DNA from: Flavobacterium ustbae
GTDB lineage: Bacteria > Bacteroidota > Bacteroidia > Flavobacteriales > Flavobacteriaceae
Assembly: GCF_003946915.1 (NCBI RefSeq)
Contig: NZ_RPOC01000013.1
Coordinates: 48,353-112,352 of the forward strand
Length of the DNA stretch: 64,000 bases
Reading direction: 5' to 3'
Part shown: positions 47,050-56,083 of the stretch, one piece after another
Layout of the letters: the number at the start of each line of letters is the position of its first letter
Numbering within the stretch: position 1 is the first letter of the stretch
Notes under the pieces: model-generated
The model's input: the letters and a program-made list of their open reading frames with translations, nothing else
What the model was told of the DNA's origin: nothing
Databases searched by the model: none
Made by a program: the position numbers and the translations under genes

Positions 47050-47144
47050 ACCATATAAGTGATATAAGATATTTTAAGCTTACTGTTGAAATAATCTCTC
47101 AATCCCGATAGTTATCGGAAGCAGAGGCGCAAAGTTTTCTCTTT

Positions 47145-47250
47145 TTTGTCATGCTGAGGAACGAAGGATCTCCATAAGAAACTCTACAAAGATTGGCGAT
47201 TTTGATTGTCGAGCTACTTGTGAAGCCCCTTCGTTCCTCAGGATGACAAA
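47145..47250. repeat. Palindromic unit with TTTGTCAT..CTGAGGAACGAAGG arms
   Basis: The arms at 47145-47171 and 47221-47250 are near-perfect reverse complements (TTTGTCAT, CTGAGGAACGAAGG) around a core of about 50 bases. The layout is like a small non-autonomous mobile or REP-type element. Related units occur at 55025-55203. Confidence 0.7.
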
Positions 47251-47282
47251 CTATGGTTAATAGTCTATGCACAACACTTCAA

Positions 47283-47610
47283 ATATCTTACATAACTTAT
47301 ATGGTTTTAAAAAAAACTTTGCGTCTCTGCGACTTTGCGCGATTAAAACACAAAGTATGTTAAATGAACTTACATAACTTATATGGTTTTAAAAAAAACT
47401 TTGCGTCTCTGCGACTTTGCGCGATTAAAATACACACAGTATATTAAATGAACTTATTATGGTTCAAAAAAAACTTTACGTGATTAAAATACACAAAGTA
47501 TATTAAATGAACTTATATCACTTATATGGTTTAAAAAAAACTTTGCATGGTTAAAATACACACAGTATATAAAATGAACTTATATTACTTATATGGTTAA
47601 AATAAAAACC
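47283..47610. repeat. Decaying tandem array, unit about 65-82 bp
   Basis: About five copies of a unit built around CTTATATGGTTTTAAAAAA, CTTTGCG words, GATTAAAA and ACACAAAGTAT.TTAAATGA. The first two copies are about 82 bp and nearly identical. Copies 3-5 have lost an internal block of about 18 bp with the words GTCTCTGCGACTTTGCGC. Confidence 0.8.
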
Positions 47611-47626
47611 TTAGCACCTTAGCATC

Positions 47627-49303
<1,677 letters not shown>

Positions 49304-49327
49304 TCTGTAAATTCAAATTACAATATT

Positions 49328-49372
49328 AAAAATCCCAAATTCCAATTAAAAAAAGAATTTGGGATTTTTTTT
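49328..49372. terminator. Bidirectional terminator
   Basis: A perfect 13-bp stem AAATCCCAAATTC (49330-49342) / GAATTTGGGATTT (49355-49367) has T runs outward on both strands. It closes the ABC-F gene and the small lipoprotein gene. Confidence 0.9.
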
Positions 49373-49376
49373 CCTT

Positions 49377-49547
49377 TTATTTTCTAAAAAACCTTGCGAA
49401 AATCCAGATAATAATCGCAATAACAAAGATTACGATAAAGATTCCGAATCCCATTCCGGCTTGAAAAATGTCTCCAACTAATTCACAGCTTGTAAATGAA
49501 AACAGTATTACAAATACCATTAACAATCTTAGTATTTTATTTTGCAT
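49377..49547 (-). CDS. 56-residue small membrane lipoprotein
   Basis: A short gene read from the minus strand: ATG at 49547-49545, stop at 49379-49377. The product starts MQNKILRLLMVFVILFSFTSC, a complete lipoprotein signal with Cys21. It continues ELVGDIFQAGMGFG and a hydrophobic helix FIVIFVIAIIIWIFARFF, ending in RK. The lipobox plus single helix pattern is one I recall as conserved in Bacteroidetes, sometimes misnamed as a cytidylyltransferase fragment. It has its own terminator just downstream. Function is unknown. Confidence 0.75.
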   Translation of the reverse strand: MQNKILRLLMVFVILFSFTSCELVGDIFQAGMGFGIFIVIFVIAIIIWIFARFFRK

Positions 49548-49664
49548 GATTTTGAGTTTTTAAGTTCAATACTAAAATTACTTCAAGAATCAAGAAAATG
49601 TGTTATAGAATTTTTTGGAAATGTTTTAGGATTTGGAGTTGATTATAACAAGTTGGTTTTGTAA

Positions 49665-51698
49665 TTATTCATGTCTTGAAATAATTTGCTTGAAATCATC
49701 ATCATTTTTGTGTAAATCCCAGTCACTATCATTCATTACAAGATTTAGAGGTACCTCTCTATCTTTTAGGCTCTTTTCAAGCAAAGCAAACGAATTAACT
49801 TTGTCATCTAAAACAGCATACAAGCAGGCTAAATTATAATTTTTGCTTCCTAAGTTAACAGCTGTGCTTAGTAGTTTAAGACTTTCTTCAAAAGCTTCAG
49901 TTTTTTTGTGTAGTTTTGCATATTCAGCAACACTGGAGCCCCAAGCATAAAAAACTTCACAATTTTTTGGATTTATATTTTTTGCCGTTGCAAATTTTTC
50001 AAAAGCTTCCTCGTGAAGCTTTTGGTCTTTAGTACTCTGTGCAAATTTAGAAATTGTATTACCCCATTCTATAAAGATATTTTCGTCAAAGGGATTTAGA
50101 TCCGTGGCTTTATTATACTTTTCTGTACTTTCTTCTAATAATTTTCGGTCTTCTTTTAGATTGGCAATTTCTCCTAATGTTTTGGCCCAAACGAATAAAC
50201 ATTTATCATCATTCTCGTTTTTTTCAAATGCTAATTTAAATTTTTCAATACTTTGAAAATATAATTTTTCGTCTTTTTTAAGTATTGCTTGTGCACGAAG
50301 GATATATGCCCAATTTTGGTAACTAAGTCCCTCTACATCTCCAATATTAATTGCTTTTTTACATTTACTAATAGCATCATTGTAAAATTTATCTTTTAGT
50401 TCGTCTTCAAGCACATTAGCATAATCATATAATTTAGCACCCCAATTGTTAAAAGTGTTATAGTTATTTGTATCTAATACTGAAGCTTTTTCGTATAATT
50501 TAAAACTTTCTACAAATAATTCTTTATCCTTCTTAGCTAAAGCTTTTCGGCCCACATCATCCGCCCATCTTCTATAGTATTCGGCTAATAGTTCGTTAGT
50601 TTCTGGATCGTTCAAATTTTCATATTTCTTTTCTATACTTTGGATTTTACTTTCGTTAAAATTTTTGTTAATTATTTCATCAATAATCTCCTTGTGTAAA
50701 AGATTTTTGTCAATGCTTTCTTTTAAAACTTTATTTTCAACCATTTCGCCTTTCTCAAATTGTTGAATTGCTAATTGAACATCTTTTTTAACAATTTCTA
50801 GTCTTTCTTTTACACCTTTAAAATGTTCCTTGTCTTCTATATCAACAATGTTTTCTAAAGTAAGGCTTAAAGAGGTAAAAGGTGTATCAATTATAGCTGG
50901 CTGAGGCAATTTTAATTCACTATTAAGTTGTAACATAAATGAATCTGAATCATAACCTTTTATCAAAAAAGCATTTGTATTTTCTTTTTCAAGTAATTCT
51001 GAACAAACTCTGTCACAAGGATTATTTTGATTGTAAGAAATCCAATAAAGTCCATTATCGAATCTTCCTAATTTTGTTACATGATGAAAAATAGGATCTT
51101 CACCACTATAACCAATAAATACCCATGCTCTTTGATTTTTAATACTGCTTAATATAGGAGGAATCATTTCATTAACTTTTGCCATTTCTTCTTTTGTGTT
51201 AAGAAGCCATAAACCATGATGTTGACCGTGTAAGTAAACGACAGATTTTTCTTTGAAACTTGTTGTTGTTAAATCTTTTAGAATTGCCATGTCATAAGTT
51301 GGCGGGAATTCATTAAATAATGCTAAAGCTCTAAGCATTAAATTATCGAAATTTACAGTAAGTACATAATCAATGTATCCATTGATTATTAATTGCGCTA
51401 AATAGATGTGAGTTACATTTATCTTAGCCTCCTCAATATATTGTTTTAAAAGTTTGTTTCTTTCAAAAGGAGTAAGACAAGACATTAAAATCGGATACGT
51501 TTTGTCGCTTTCTTCAAGATTTTTGATGTTAGGCTTGTCTGCATATTTAATTAATATATCCTTTGTTATTTCTGTAGCAAGAGGAACTCCTCCTGATTTA
51601 GAAGCTCCAGCACCCAAAAAGACAATCGGTTTAGGAAGGTTTTCCTGTTTCGCTTGATTTATCAAGTATGCTAAATCTTCAATGGTAGCTGTATTCAT
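49665..51698 (-). CDS. SIR2-domain protein with C-terminal TPR array
   Basis: A 677-residue cytoplasmic protein. Residues about 22-265 are a SIR2-type NAD-binding fold. It has GAGAS at 29-33, LTVNFDN at 113-119 (Asn/Asp pair), a candidate catalytic His157 in VVYLHGQHHG and GYSGEDP at 196-202. A charged helical linker follows (about 285-360). At least five TPR-like repeats then reach to residue 640 (WAKTLGEIANLKED, WGNTISKFAQSTKD, WGSSVAEYAKLHKK), ending in the group I know as 'TPR end-of-group' (YNLACLYAVLDD...). SIR2 domains of this kind deplete NAD in several anti-phage systems, so a stand-alone abortive-infection sensor is likely but unproven. It sits alone between housekeeping genes, with no transposase or partner gene. 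Confidence 0.88.
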   Translation of the reverse strand: MNTATIEDLAYLINQAKQENLPKPIVFLGAGASKSGGVPLATEITKDILIKYADKPNIKNLEESDKTYPILMSCLTPFERNKLLKQYIEEAKINVTHIYLAQLIINGYIDYVLTVNFDNLMLRALALFNEFPPTYDMAILKDLTTTSFKEKSVVYLHGQHHGLWLLNTKEEMAKVNEMIPPILSSIKNQRAWVFIGYSGEDPIFHHVTKLGRFDNGLYWISYNQNNPCDRVCSELLEKENTNAFLIKGYDSDSFMLQLNSELKLPQPAIIDTPFTSLSLTLENIVDIEDKEHFKGVKERLEIVKKDVQLAIQQFEKGEMVENKVLKESIDKNLLHKEIIDEIINKNFNESKIQSIEKKYENLNDPETNELLAEYYRRWADDVGRKALAKKDKELFVESFKLYEKASVLDTNNYNTFNNWGAKLYDYANVLEDELKDKFYNDAISKCKKAINIGDVEGLSYQNWAYILRAQAILKKDEKLYFQSIEKFKLAFEKNENDDKCLFVWAKTLGEIANLKEDRKLLEESTEKYNKATDLNPFDENIFIEWGNTISKFAQSTKDQKLHEEAFEKFATAKNINPKNCEVFYAWGSSVAEYAKLHKKTEAFEESLKLLSTAVNLGSKNYNLACLYAVLDDKVNSFALLEKSLKDREVPLNLVMNDSDWDLHKNDDDFKQIISRHE

Positions 51699-51856
51699 AG
51701 ACTTAAATATCTTAATTAGTGTTTTGGTTTTGCTAAAATATGATTTTAATCAAAATTTCTTTGAAAAGTAAGATTTTATTTCTTTAAATATTTGATAGCA
51801 ATATTTAAAAAATATATTTCCAACCCCAACACCCCAACAAATAAAATCAGATTCCG

Positions 51857-51864
51857 TATATTTG
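51857..51864 (+). promoter_or_regulatory. -7 box for pyrR
   Basis: TATATTTG fits TAnnTTTG. Transcription would begin near 51871, which rules out the upstream in-frame start at 51862 and supports the ATG at 51889. Confidence 0.5.
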
Positions 51865-51888
51865 CGCGACCAATCATTACAATTAATT

Positions 51889-52428
51889 ATGAGCCAGAAA
51901 GTATTACTTAATTCAAAAGAAGTTACTATCATACTTCATCGTTTGGCTTGTCAGTTAATCGAAAAACATCTTGATTTTTCAAATACTATTTTAGTGGGAA
52001 TTCAGCCAAGAGGCGTTTTTTTAGCTGAACGTTTAAAACAAATATTAGAAAACGAATATCAGGTTCCTGAAATTTCTTTAGGTTATCTGGATATCACTTT
52101 TTTTAGAGATGATTTTCGTCGTACTGAAAAACCTCTCGAAGCCAATAAAACTCAAATCAATTTTATAGTAGAAGACAAAAAAGTCATTTTTATAGATGAT
52201 GTTTTGTTTACAGGTCGAAGCATTCGTTCTGCCTTAACTGCGATTCAATCTTTCGGAAGACCTTCAGAAATTGAATTGTTAGTTTTAATCGACAGACGTT
52301 TCAGCCGTCATTTGCCAATTCAGCCCGATTATCGTGGCCGTCAGGTAGATGCCATTAATGGCGAAAAAGTTATTGTGAGCTGGCAGGAAAATGATGGGGA
52401 AGATGTTGTTCACTTAGTGACAAATTAA
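51889..52428 (+). CDS. pyrR: PyrR-like bifunctional pyrimidine regulator/uracil phosphoribosyltransferase
   Basis: A 179-residue type I phosphoribosyltransferase. The PRPP-binding loop is VIFIDDVLFTGRSIRSAL, and GIQPRGVFLAERL and LIDRRFSRHLPIQPDYRG are typical PyrR motifs. In Firmicutes PyrR binds pyr leader RNA to cause attenuation and also makes UMP from uracil. I see no PyrR-binding anti-antiterminator in the pyrR-pyrB spacer, so the enzymatic role may dominate here. The ATG at 51889 is preferred over a start at 51862 that overlaps the promoter. It is followed by pyrB after a 156-base word-repeat spacer. Confidence 0.92.
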   Translation: MSQKVLLNSKEVTIILHRLACQLIEKHLDFSNTILVGIQPRGVFLAERLKQILENEYQVPEISLGYLDITFFRDDFRRTEKPLEANKTQINFIVEDKKVIFIDDVLFTGRSIRSALTAIQSFGRPSEIELLVLIDRRFSRHLPIQPDYRGRQVDAINGEKVIVSWQENDGEDVVHLVTN

Positions 52429-52432
52429 ATTT

Positions 52433-52576
52433 GGTTAATCGTTTAATCGGTTAATTGTTTAATCGATTCATTCCGATTACTCAATTAAAAATTATAAAAA
52501 TAGGTTAACCGTTAAATCGTTTAACTGTTTAATCGCAAAGCAAACGATTAAACGATTCAACAAATAAACAATTAAA
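52433..52576. repeat. Word-repeat hairpins between pyrR and pyrB
   Basis: Two left-type blocks (52433-52465 and 52503-52535) contain words GGTTAATCG, GTTTAATCG and GTTTAACTG. One right-type block (about 52541-52576) has ACGATTAAACGATT and ACAATTAAAC. The second left block and the right block pair across six bases. The element ends 9 bases before the pyrB ATG. Confidence 0.75.
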
Positions 52577-52584
52577 CAATAAAG

Positions 52585-53511
52585 ATGAAAGAATTAAGCG
52601 TAAATCATTTATTAGGCATAAAATATATCAACGAGAATGATATTAACCTGATTTTTGAAACGGCAGATCATTTTAAAGAAGTCATTAATAGACCAATTAA
52701 AAAAGTTCCTTCATTACGAGATATTACGATTGCCAATATTTTTTTCGAAAACAGTACAAGAACTAAACTCTCTTTCGAATTAGCGCAGAAACGTTTATCT
52801 GCTGATGTTATCAGTTTTTCTGCAGCTCAATCATCCGTTAAAAAAGGAGAGACCCTGATTGATACTGTAAATAATATCCTTTCTATGAAAGTTGATATGG
52901 TTGTAATGCGCCACTCCAATCCCGGAGCGGCTTATTTTTTATCTAAAAATGTCAAAGCCAGTATCGTAAACGCAGGAGACGGAGCGCACGAGCACCCAAC
53001 ACAAGCTTTATTGGATAGTTATTCAATCAGAGAAAAATTGGGCGATGTTGCAGGAAAAAAAGTGGTAATTGTTGGAGATATTTTGCATTCAAGAGTAGCA
53101 CTTTCTAATATATATGCTTTGCAAATGCAAGGCGCAGAGGTTAAAGTTTGCGGACCAAAAACGTTGATTCCGAGATATATTGAATCTTTGGGAGTTACGG
53201 TTGAACCAAATCTTCGTAAAGCTTTAGAATGGTGCGACGTTGCGAATATGCTTCGTGTACAAAACGAGCGTATGGATGTGAATTTCTTCCCGTCAACGCG
53301 TGAATATGCTCAGCAATACGGAGTTGATAAAGCGCTTTTAGATTCTCTTGGAAAAGAAATCGTAATCATGCACCCAGGACCAATCAACAGAGGAGTAGAA
53401 ATTACTTCTGAAGTGGCTGACTCTGATCATTCTGTGATTTTAAATCAGGTAGAAAATGGTGTGGCGATTAGAATGGCAGTGATTTATTTATTGGCGTCTA
53501 AGATTCAATAG
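52585..53511 (+). CDS. pyrB: Aspartate carbamoyltransferase catalytic subunit
   Basis: Joins carbamoyl phosphate and aspartate in pyrimidine synthesis. The 308-residue product has the carbamoyl phosphate loop FFENSTRTKLSFE (residues 53-65), SSVKKGETL, VMRHSNPGAAYFL and NAGDGAHEHPTQALLD. The aspartate-binding MLRVQNERM and MHPGPINRGVEI stretches follow. All catalytic residues are present. No pyrI regulatory subunit gene follows, and pyrR lies just upstream. Confidence 0.96.
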   Translation: MKELSVNHLLGIKYINENDINLIFETADHFKEVINRPIKKVPSLRDITIANIFFENSTRTKLSFELAQKRLSADVISFSAAQSSVKKGETLIDTVNNILSMKVDMVVMRHSNPGAAYFLSKNVKASIVNAGDGAHEHPTQALLDSYSIREKLGDVAGKKVVIVGDILHSRVALSNIYALQMQGAEVKVCGPKTLIPRYIESLGVTVEPNLRKALEWCDVANMLRVQNERMDVNFFPSTREYAQQYGVDKALLDSLGKEIVIMHPGPINRGVEITSEVADSDHSVILNQVENGVAIRMAVIYLLASKIQ

Positions 53512-53518
53512 GTTTAGA

Positions 53519-53597
53519 GTGTTCAGTGTTCAGTTTTTTAGTGGTCATTGTGGTTACGTATTCAAAACTGAACACTAAAAAACTGAACACTGAGTAC
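53519..53597. repeat. GTGTTCA word-repeat hairpin
   Basis: The left arm 53519-53543 (GTGTTCAGTGTTCAG then a T run and AGTG) and right arm 53573-53597 pair over 25 bases with about two mismatches. The loop is 29 bases. Confidence 0.85.
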
Positions 53598-53648
53598 TAA
53601 AAAAATCTTCGTACCTTAGCTCTAAATTATAAGCCCCATAAATTAAAA

Positions 53649-53981
53649 ATGAAAGTAGATCAAAAAGGACATACCGTTACTATTAAAGATACTCAAGGAG
53701 ATGTAAATGCTTTCTTGGAAAAAATAACGCAGCAATTTAAAACCTTTGAAAAACAAAATATTATAATCGATCTGTCATCAGATTCTAATATTTCAGAAAA
53801 AGATTTAAAAGCTTTTTTACCGCTTTCGAAAGTTCATAAAAAATCAAAAAAATCTTTTGTAATTGTAGCAACAGATCTTGATTTTAATGCTATTTCAGAT
53901 AAATTGGCTGTGGTTCCTTCTCTTTTGGAAGCGCACGATATTATCGAAATGGAAGAAATAGAAAGAGACTTAGGTTTCTGA
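53649..53981 (+). CDS. STAS-like small protein of unknown function
   Basis: A 110-residue soluble protein with alternating strand-helix pattern: VTIKDTQGD, IIIDLSSDSNISEKDLKAFL, SFVIVATDLDFNAI, ALEAHDIIEMEEIERDLGF-like end. This resembles the STAS/anti-sigma-factor-antagonist fold, although no phosphorylatable Ser signature is obvious. It always seems to sit before rnz in Flavobacterium as far as I recall, and may carry the RNase Z name by neighbour transfer. The rnz gene starts 90 bases later through a word-repeat hairpin. Function is unknown. Confidence 0.72.
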   Translation: MKVDQKGHTVTIKDTQGDVNAFLEKITQQFKTFEKQNIIIDLSSDSNISEKDLKAFLPLSKVHKKSKKSFVIVATDLDFNAISDKLAVVPSLLEAHDIIEMEEIERDLGF

Positions 53982-53984
53982 TTG

Positions 53985-54069
53985 TAGATTTTTGATTTTA
54001 GATTTTAGATTTTTTTAAAGCTGAATCTAAAATACTTTTCTCATTCTAAAATCTAAAATCATAAATCTA
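53985..54069. repeat. TAGATTT word-repeat hairpin abutting the rnz start
   Basis: The left arm 53985-54009 and right arm 54045-54069 are reverse complements over 25 bases with one mismatch, built of GATTTTA and TCTAAAA words. The right arm ends two bases before the rnz ATG. Confidence 0.88.
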
Positions 54070-54071
54070 AA

Positions 54072-54977
54072 ATGAAATTAACTATACTTGGCTGTTATGC
54101 CGCAACTCCCAGAACACTTACTAATCCGACTTCACAGGTTCTAGAGATTAAGAACCGGTTGTTTTTAATTGACTGTGGCGAAGGAACTCAAGTTCAGCTT
54201 CGAAAGAACAAGATTAAATTCTCTAAGATTAATCACATTTTTATTTCGCATCTTCACGGAGATCATTTGTTTGGATTGATTGGGACTATTTCTACTTTTT
54301 CGCTTTTAGGAAGAACAACCGACTTACATATTTACGGACCAAAAGGAATAAAAGAATTGATTCTGCTTCAATTGAAATTGACAGAATCTTGGACTACTTA
54401 TTCTTTGTTTTTCCACGAATTAGTATCTAAAGAAAGTGAAGTTATTTTTGAAGATAAAAAGGTAATTGTAAAAACGATTCCGTTAAAACATCGCGTTTAT
54501 ACGAATGGTTTTTTGTTTCAGGAAAAACCAGATGAAAGGAAACTAAACGTTGAAGCAGTTCAGCGCTATGATATTCATGTAGCTTATTACCAGAAAATTA
54601 AAAACGGAAGTGATATTACGCTTGATGATGGAACTGTAGTTGAAAATGAAAAACTTACTTTTGATCCGCCGCCAACAAAAAGTTATGCCTTCTGTTCTGA
54701 TACGGTTTATAATGAAGAGATAATTCCAGTTATACAAAATGTAGATATTTTATATCACGAATCGACTTTTTTAGAATCTGAAGCGAGATTGGCAGAAAAA
54801 ACACTGCATTCGACGGCAAAAGAAGCGGCCAATATTGCTTTGAAAGCAAATGTAAAACAATTAATTTTAGGACATTATTCAACCCGTTACGACGGCTTGG
54901 AACGTTTTAAAAAAGAGGCAGAAGAAGTTTTTCCAAATGTCCTTTTAGGAGATGATGGGGTTTCGTTTGAGTTTTAA
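54072..54977 (+). CDS. rnz: Ribonuclease Z
   Basis: A 301-residue metallo-beta-lactamase-fold endonuclease that trims tRNA 3' ends. It has the family N-terminus MKLTILGCYAATPR and LIDCGEGTQVQLR, the zinc motif SHLHGDHLFGL (HxHxDH), an exosite insert with PDERKLNVEAVQRY-like features, the Asp in YAFCSDT and the terminal His in LILGHYSTRY. Complete and of usual length. It overlaps no gene but starts directly after a word-repeat hairpin. Confidence 0.95.
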   Translation: MKLTILGCYAATPRTLTNPTSQVLEIKNRLFLIDCGEGTQVQLRKNKIKFSKINHIFISHLHGDHLFGLIGTISTFSLLGRTTDLHIYGPKGIKELILLQLKLTESWTTYSLFFHELVSKESEVIFEDKKVIVKTIPLKHRVYTNGFLFQEKPDERKLNVEAVQRYDIHVAYYQKIKNGSDITLDDGTVVENEKLTFDPPPTKSYAFCSDTVYNEEIIPVIQNVDILYHESTFLESEARLAEKTLHSTAKEAANIALKANVKQLILGHYSTRYDGLERFKKEAEEVFPNVLLGDDGVSFEF

Positions 54978-55152
54978 TTTTAAAGGTACTAAGGTTCTGA
55001 GTTGCTAAGGTACTAAGGTTTTTTTGTCAGGCTGAGCGTCCCGAAACTTCGGGAGAAGCCTTTATTTTAATTTTAAAGGTACTAAGGTTCTGAGTTGCTA
55101 AGCTTCTAAGGTTTTTTGTAAGGCTGAGCGTCCCGAAATTTTGGGAGAAGCC
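54972..55152. repeat. Direct duplication of a word repeat plus CTGAG hairpin unit
   Basis: Copy 1 is 54972-55060 and copy 2 is 55065-55152. Each has GGTACTAAGGTTCTGAG and GTTGCTAAG words followed by GGCTGAGCGTCCCGAA..TTCGGGAGAAGCC, itself a hairpin. The copies differ at a few positions. Confidence 0.8.
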
Positions 55153-55203
55153 CTCATCTGAAAACTTTGAAACAGAAGCATTTTGACTCCACTCAGGATG
55201 ACA
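55108..55203. repeat. TTGT.A.GCTGAG ... CTCAGGATGACAA palindromic unit
   Basis: The ends TTGTAAGGCTGAG (near 55116) and CTCAGGATGACAA (55191-55203) are imperfect inverted repeats of the same type as the 47145-47250 element. Confidence 0.55.
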
Positions 55204-55206
55204 ACG

Positions 55207-55262
55207 AAAACCTGAAACATGAAATCTGAAACATGAAACATGAAACCTGAAACCTGAAACAA
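55207..55262. repeat. CCTGAAAC word repeat before pdxH
   Basis: About seven degenerate 7-8 base words (cctgaaac, atgaaatc, tgaaacat, atgaaac, ctgaaac) run in tandem and end 15 bases before the pdxH ATG. It uses the same word as 9829-9850. Confidence 0.8.
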
Positions 55263-55276
55263 AAAAAACAAAAGTT

Positions 55277-55921
55277 ATGAATGATTTAAGTAATTATAGA
55301 AAGTCATACGAGAAAAGTGAATTATTAGAAACTAATATTCCAGAAGATCCTATTAATCTGTTTAACCGCTGGTTTCATGAAGTGGAGGATTTTGGCGGAA
55401 GCGGGGAGGTGAATGCCATGACGGTTTCGACAATCGGACTGGATGGTTTTCCGAAATCTCGTGTGGTTTTATTGAAAAAATTCTCAGAAGAAGGTTTCAT
55501 ATTTTATACCAATTATAATTCTGAAAAAGGAAAAGCAATAGAAGCTAATCCAAATATTTGTTTGTCATTTTTTTGGCAGGAAGCGGAACGTCAAGTTATT
55601 ATTAAAGGAATTGCTCAGAAAACATCTGAGATTATTTCAGATAATTATTTTGATTCTCGTCCAGACGGGAGCAAGCTAGGAGCGATTGTTTCGAATCAAA
55701 GCGAAGTGATTCCGTCCAGAACTTTTTTGGAAGAAAACTTAAAAAAACTAGAAGCAGAATTTGACGGAAAACCAATTCCTAGACCTGAAAATTGGGGAGG
55801 ATATATTGTGACTCCACTGCAAGTTGAATTTTGGCAGGGAAGACCAAATAGACTTCATGACAGAATTCGTTATACTAGCCAGTCTGATTTTTCATGGAAA
55901 ATTGAGCGTTTATCTTCTTAG
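55277..55921 (+). CDS. pdxH: Pyridoxamine 5'-phosphate oxidase
   Basis: An FMN enzyme that oxidises pyridoxamine-P or pyridoxine-P to pyridoxal 5'-phosphate. The 214-residue product has the family layout: NLFNRWFHEVED near the N-terminus, GFPKSRVVLLKKFSEEGFIFYTNYNSEKGK (FMN and phosphate contacts), LSFFWQEAERQVIIKG, SRPDGSKLGAIVSNQS, PENWGGYIVTPLQVEFWQGRPNRLHDR. The C-terminal RPNRLHDRI motif is the signature. Complete. It lies 299 bases after rnz behind repeats. Confidence 0.96.
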   Translation: MNDLSNYRKSYEKSELLETNIPEDPINLFNRWFHEVEDFGGSGEVNAMTVSTIGLDGFPKSRVVLLKKFSEEGFIFYTNYNSEKGKAIEANPNICLSFFWQEAERQVIIKGIAQKTSEIISDNYFDSRPDGSKLGAIVSNQSEVIPSRTFLEENLKKLEAEFDGKPIPRPENWGGYIVTPLQVEFWQGRPNRLHDRIRYTSQSDFSWKIERLSS

Positions 55922-55980
55922 TTGTAAGAAAATACATTTTTAAATAAAAACTTAATGCATTTCATCGATTAATTTTGTAG

Positions 55981-56082
55981 TTTAACGGTAAATTAAATAC
56001 GTTTGGTACAGAAAATGCAAACGATATTTTATTCAAAGATAAATTTAAAGGATTTGCCCCAACATTTACTTTAAACCGCTAA
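55981..56082 (+). pseudogene. Possible remnant of a coding 3' end
   Basis: An open stretch of 33 codons without an ATG, between TAG (55978) and TAA (56080), reads as protein-like sequence (FNGKLNTFGTENAND then ILFKDKFKGFAPTFTLNR). Its composition resembles the end of an outer-membrane strand. It could also be an untranslated leader of the CAP gene, since TAATTTTG (55970-55977) lies just before it. Low confidence. Confidence 0.25.
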
Positions 56083-56083
56083 A

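Noticed and set aside
47283..47610. Tandem repeat as a CRISPR array
   Set aside because: Unit lengths vary, there are no distinct spacers between fixed repeats, and no cas gene is near.
51862..51888. Extended pyrR start at 51862
   Set aside because: It overlaps the TATATTTG promoter box; the ATG at 51889 gives the normal PyrR N-terminus.
52429..52584. PyrR-dependent attenuator between pyrR and pyrB
   Set aside because: The hairpins are word repeats shared with an unrelated spacer, with no T-tract terminator and no recognisable PyrR-binding loop.
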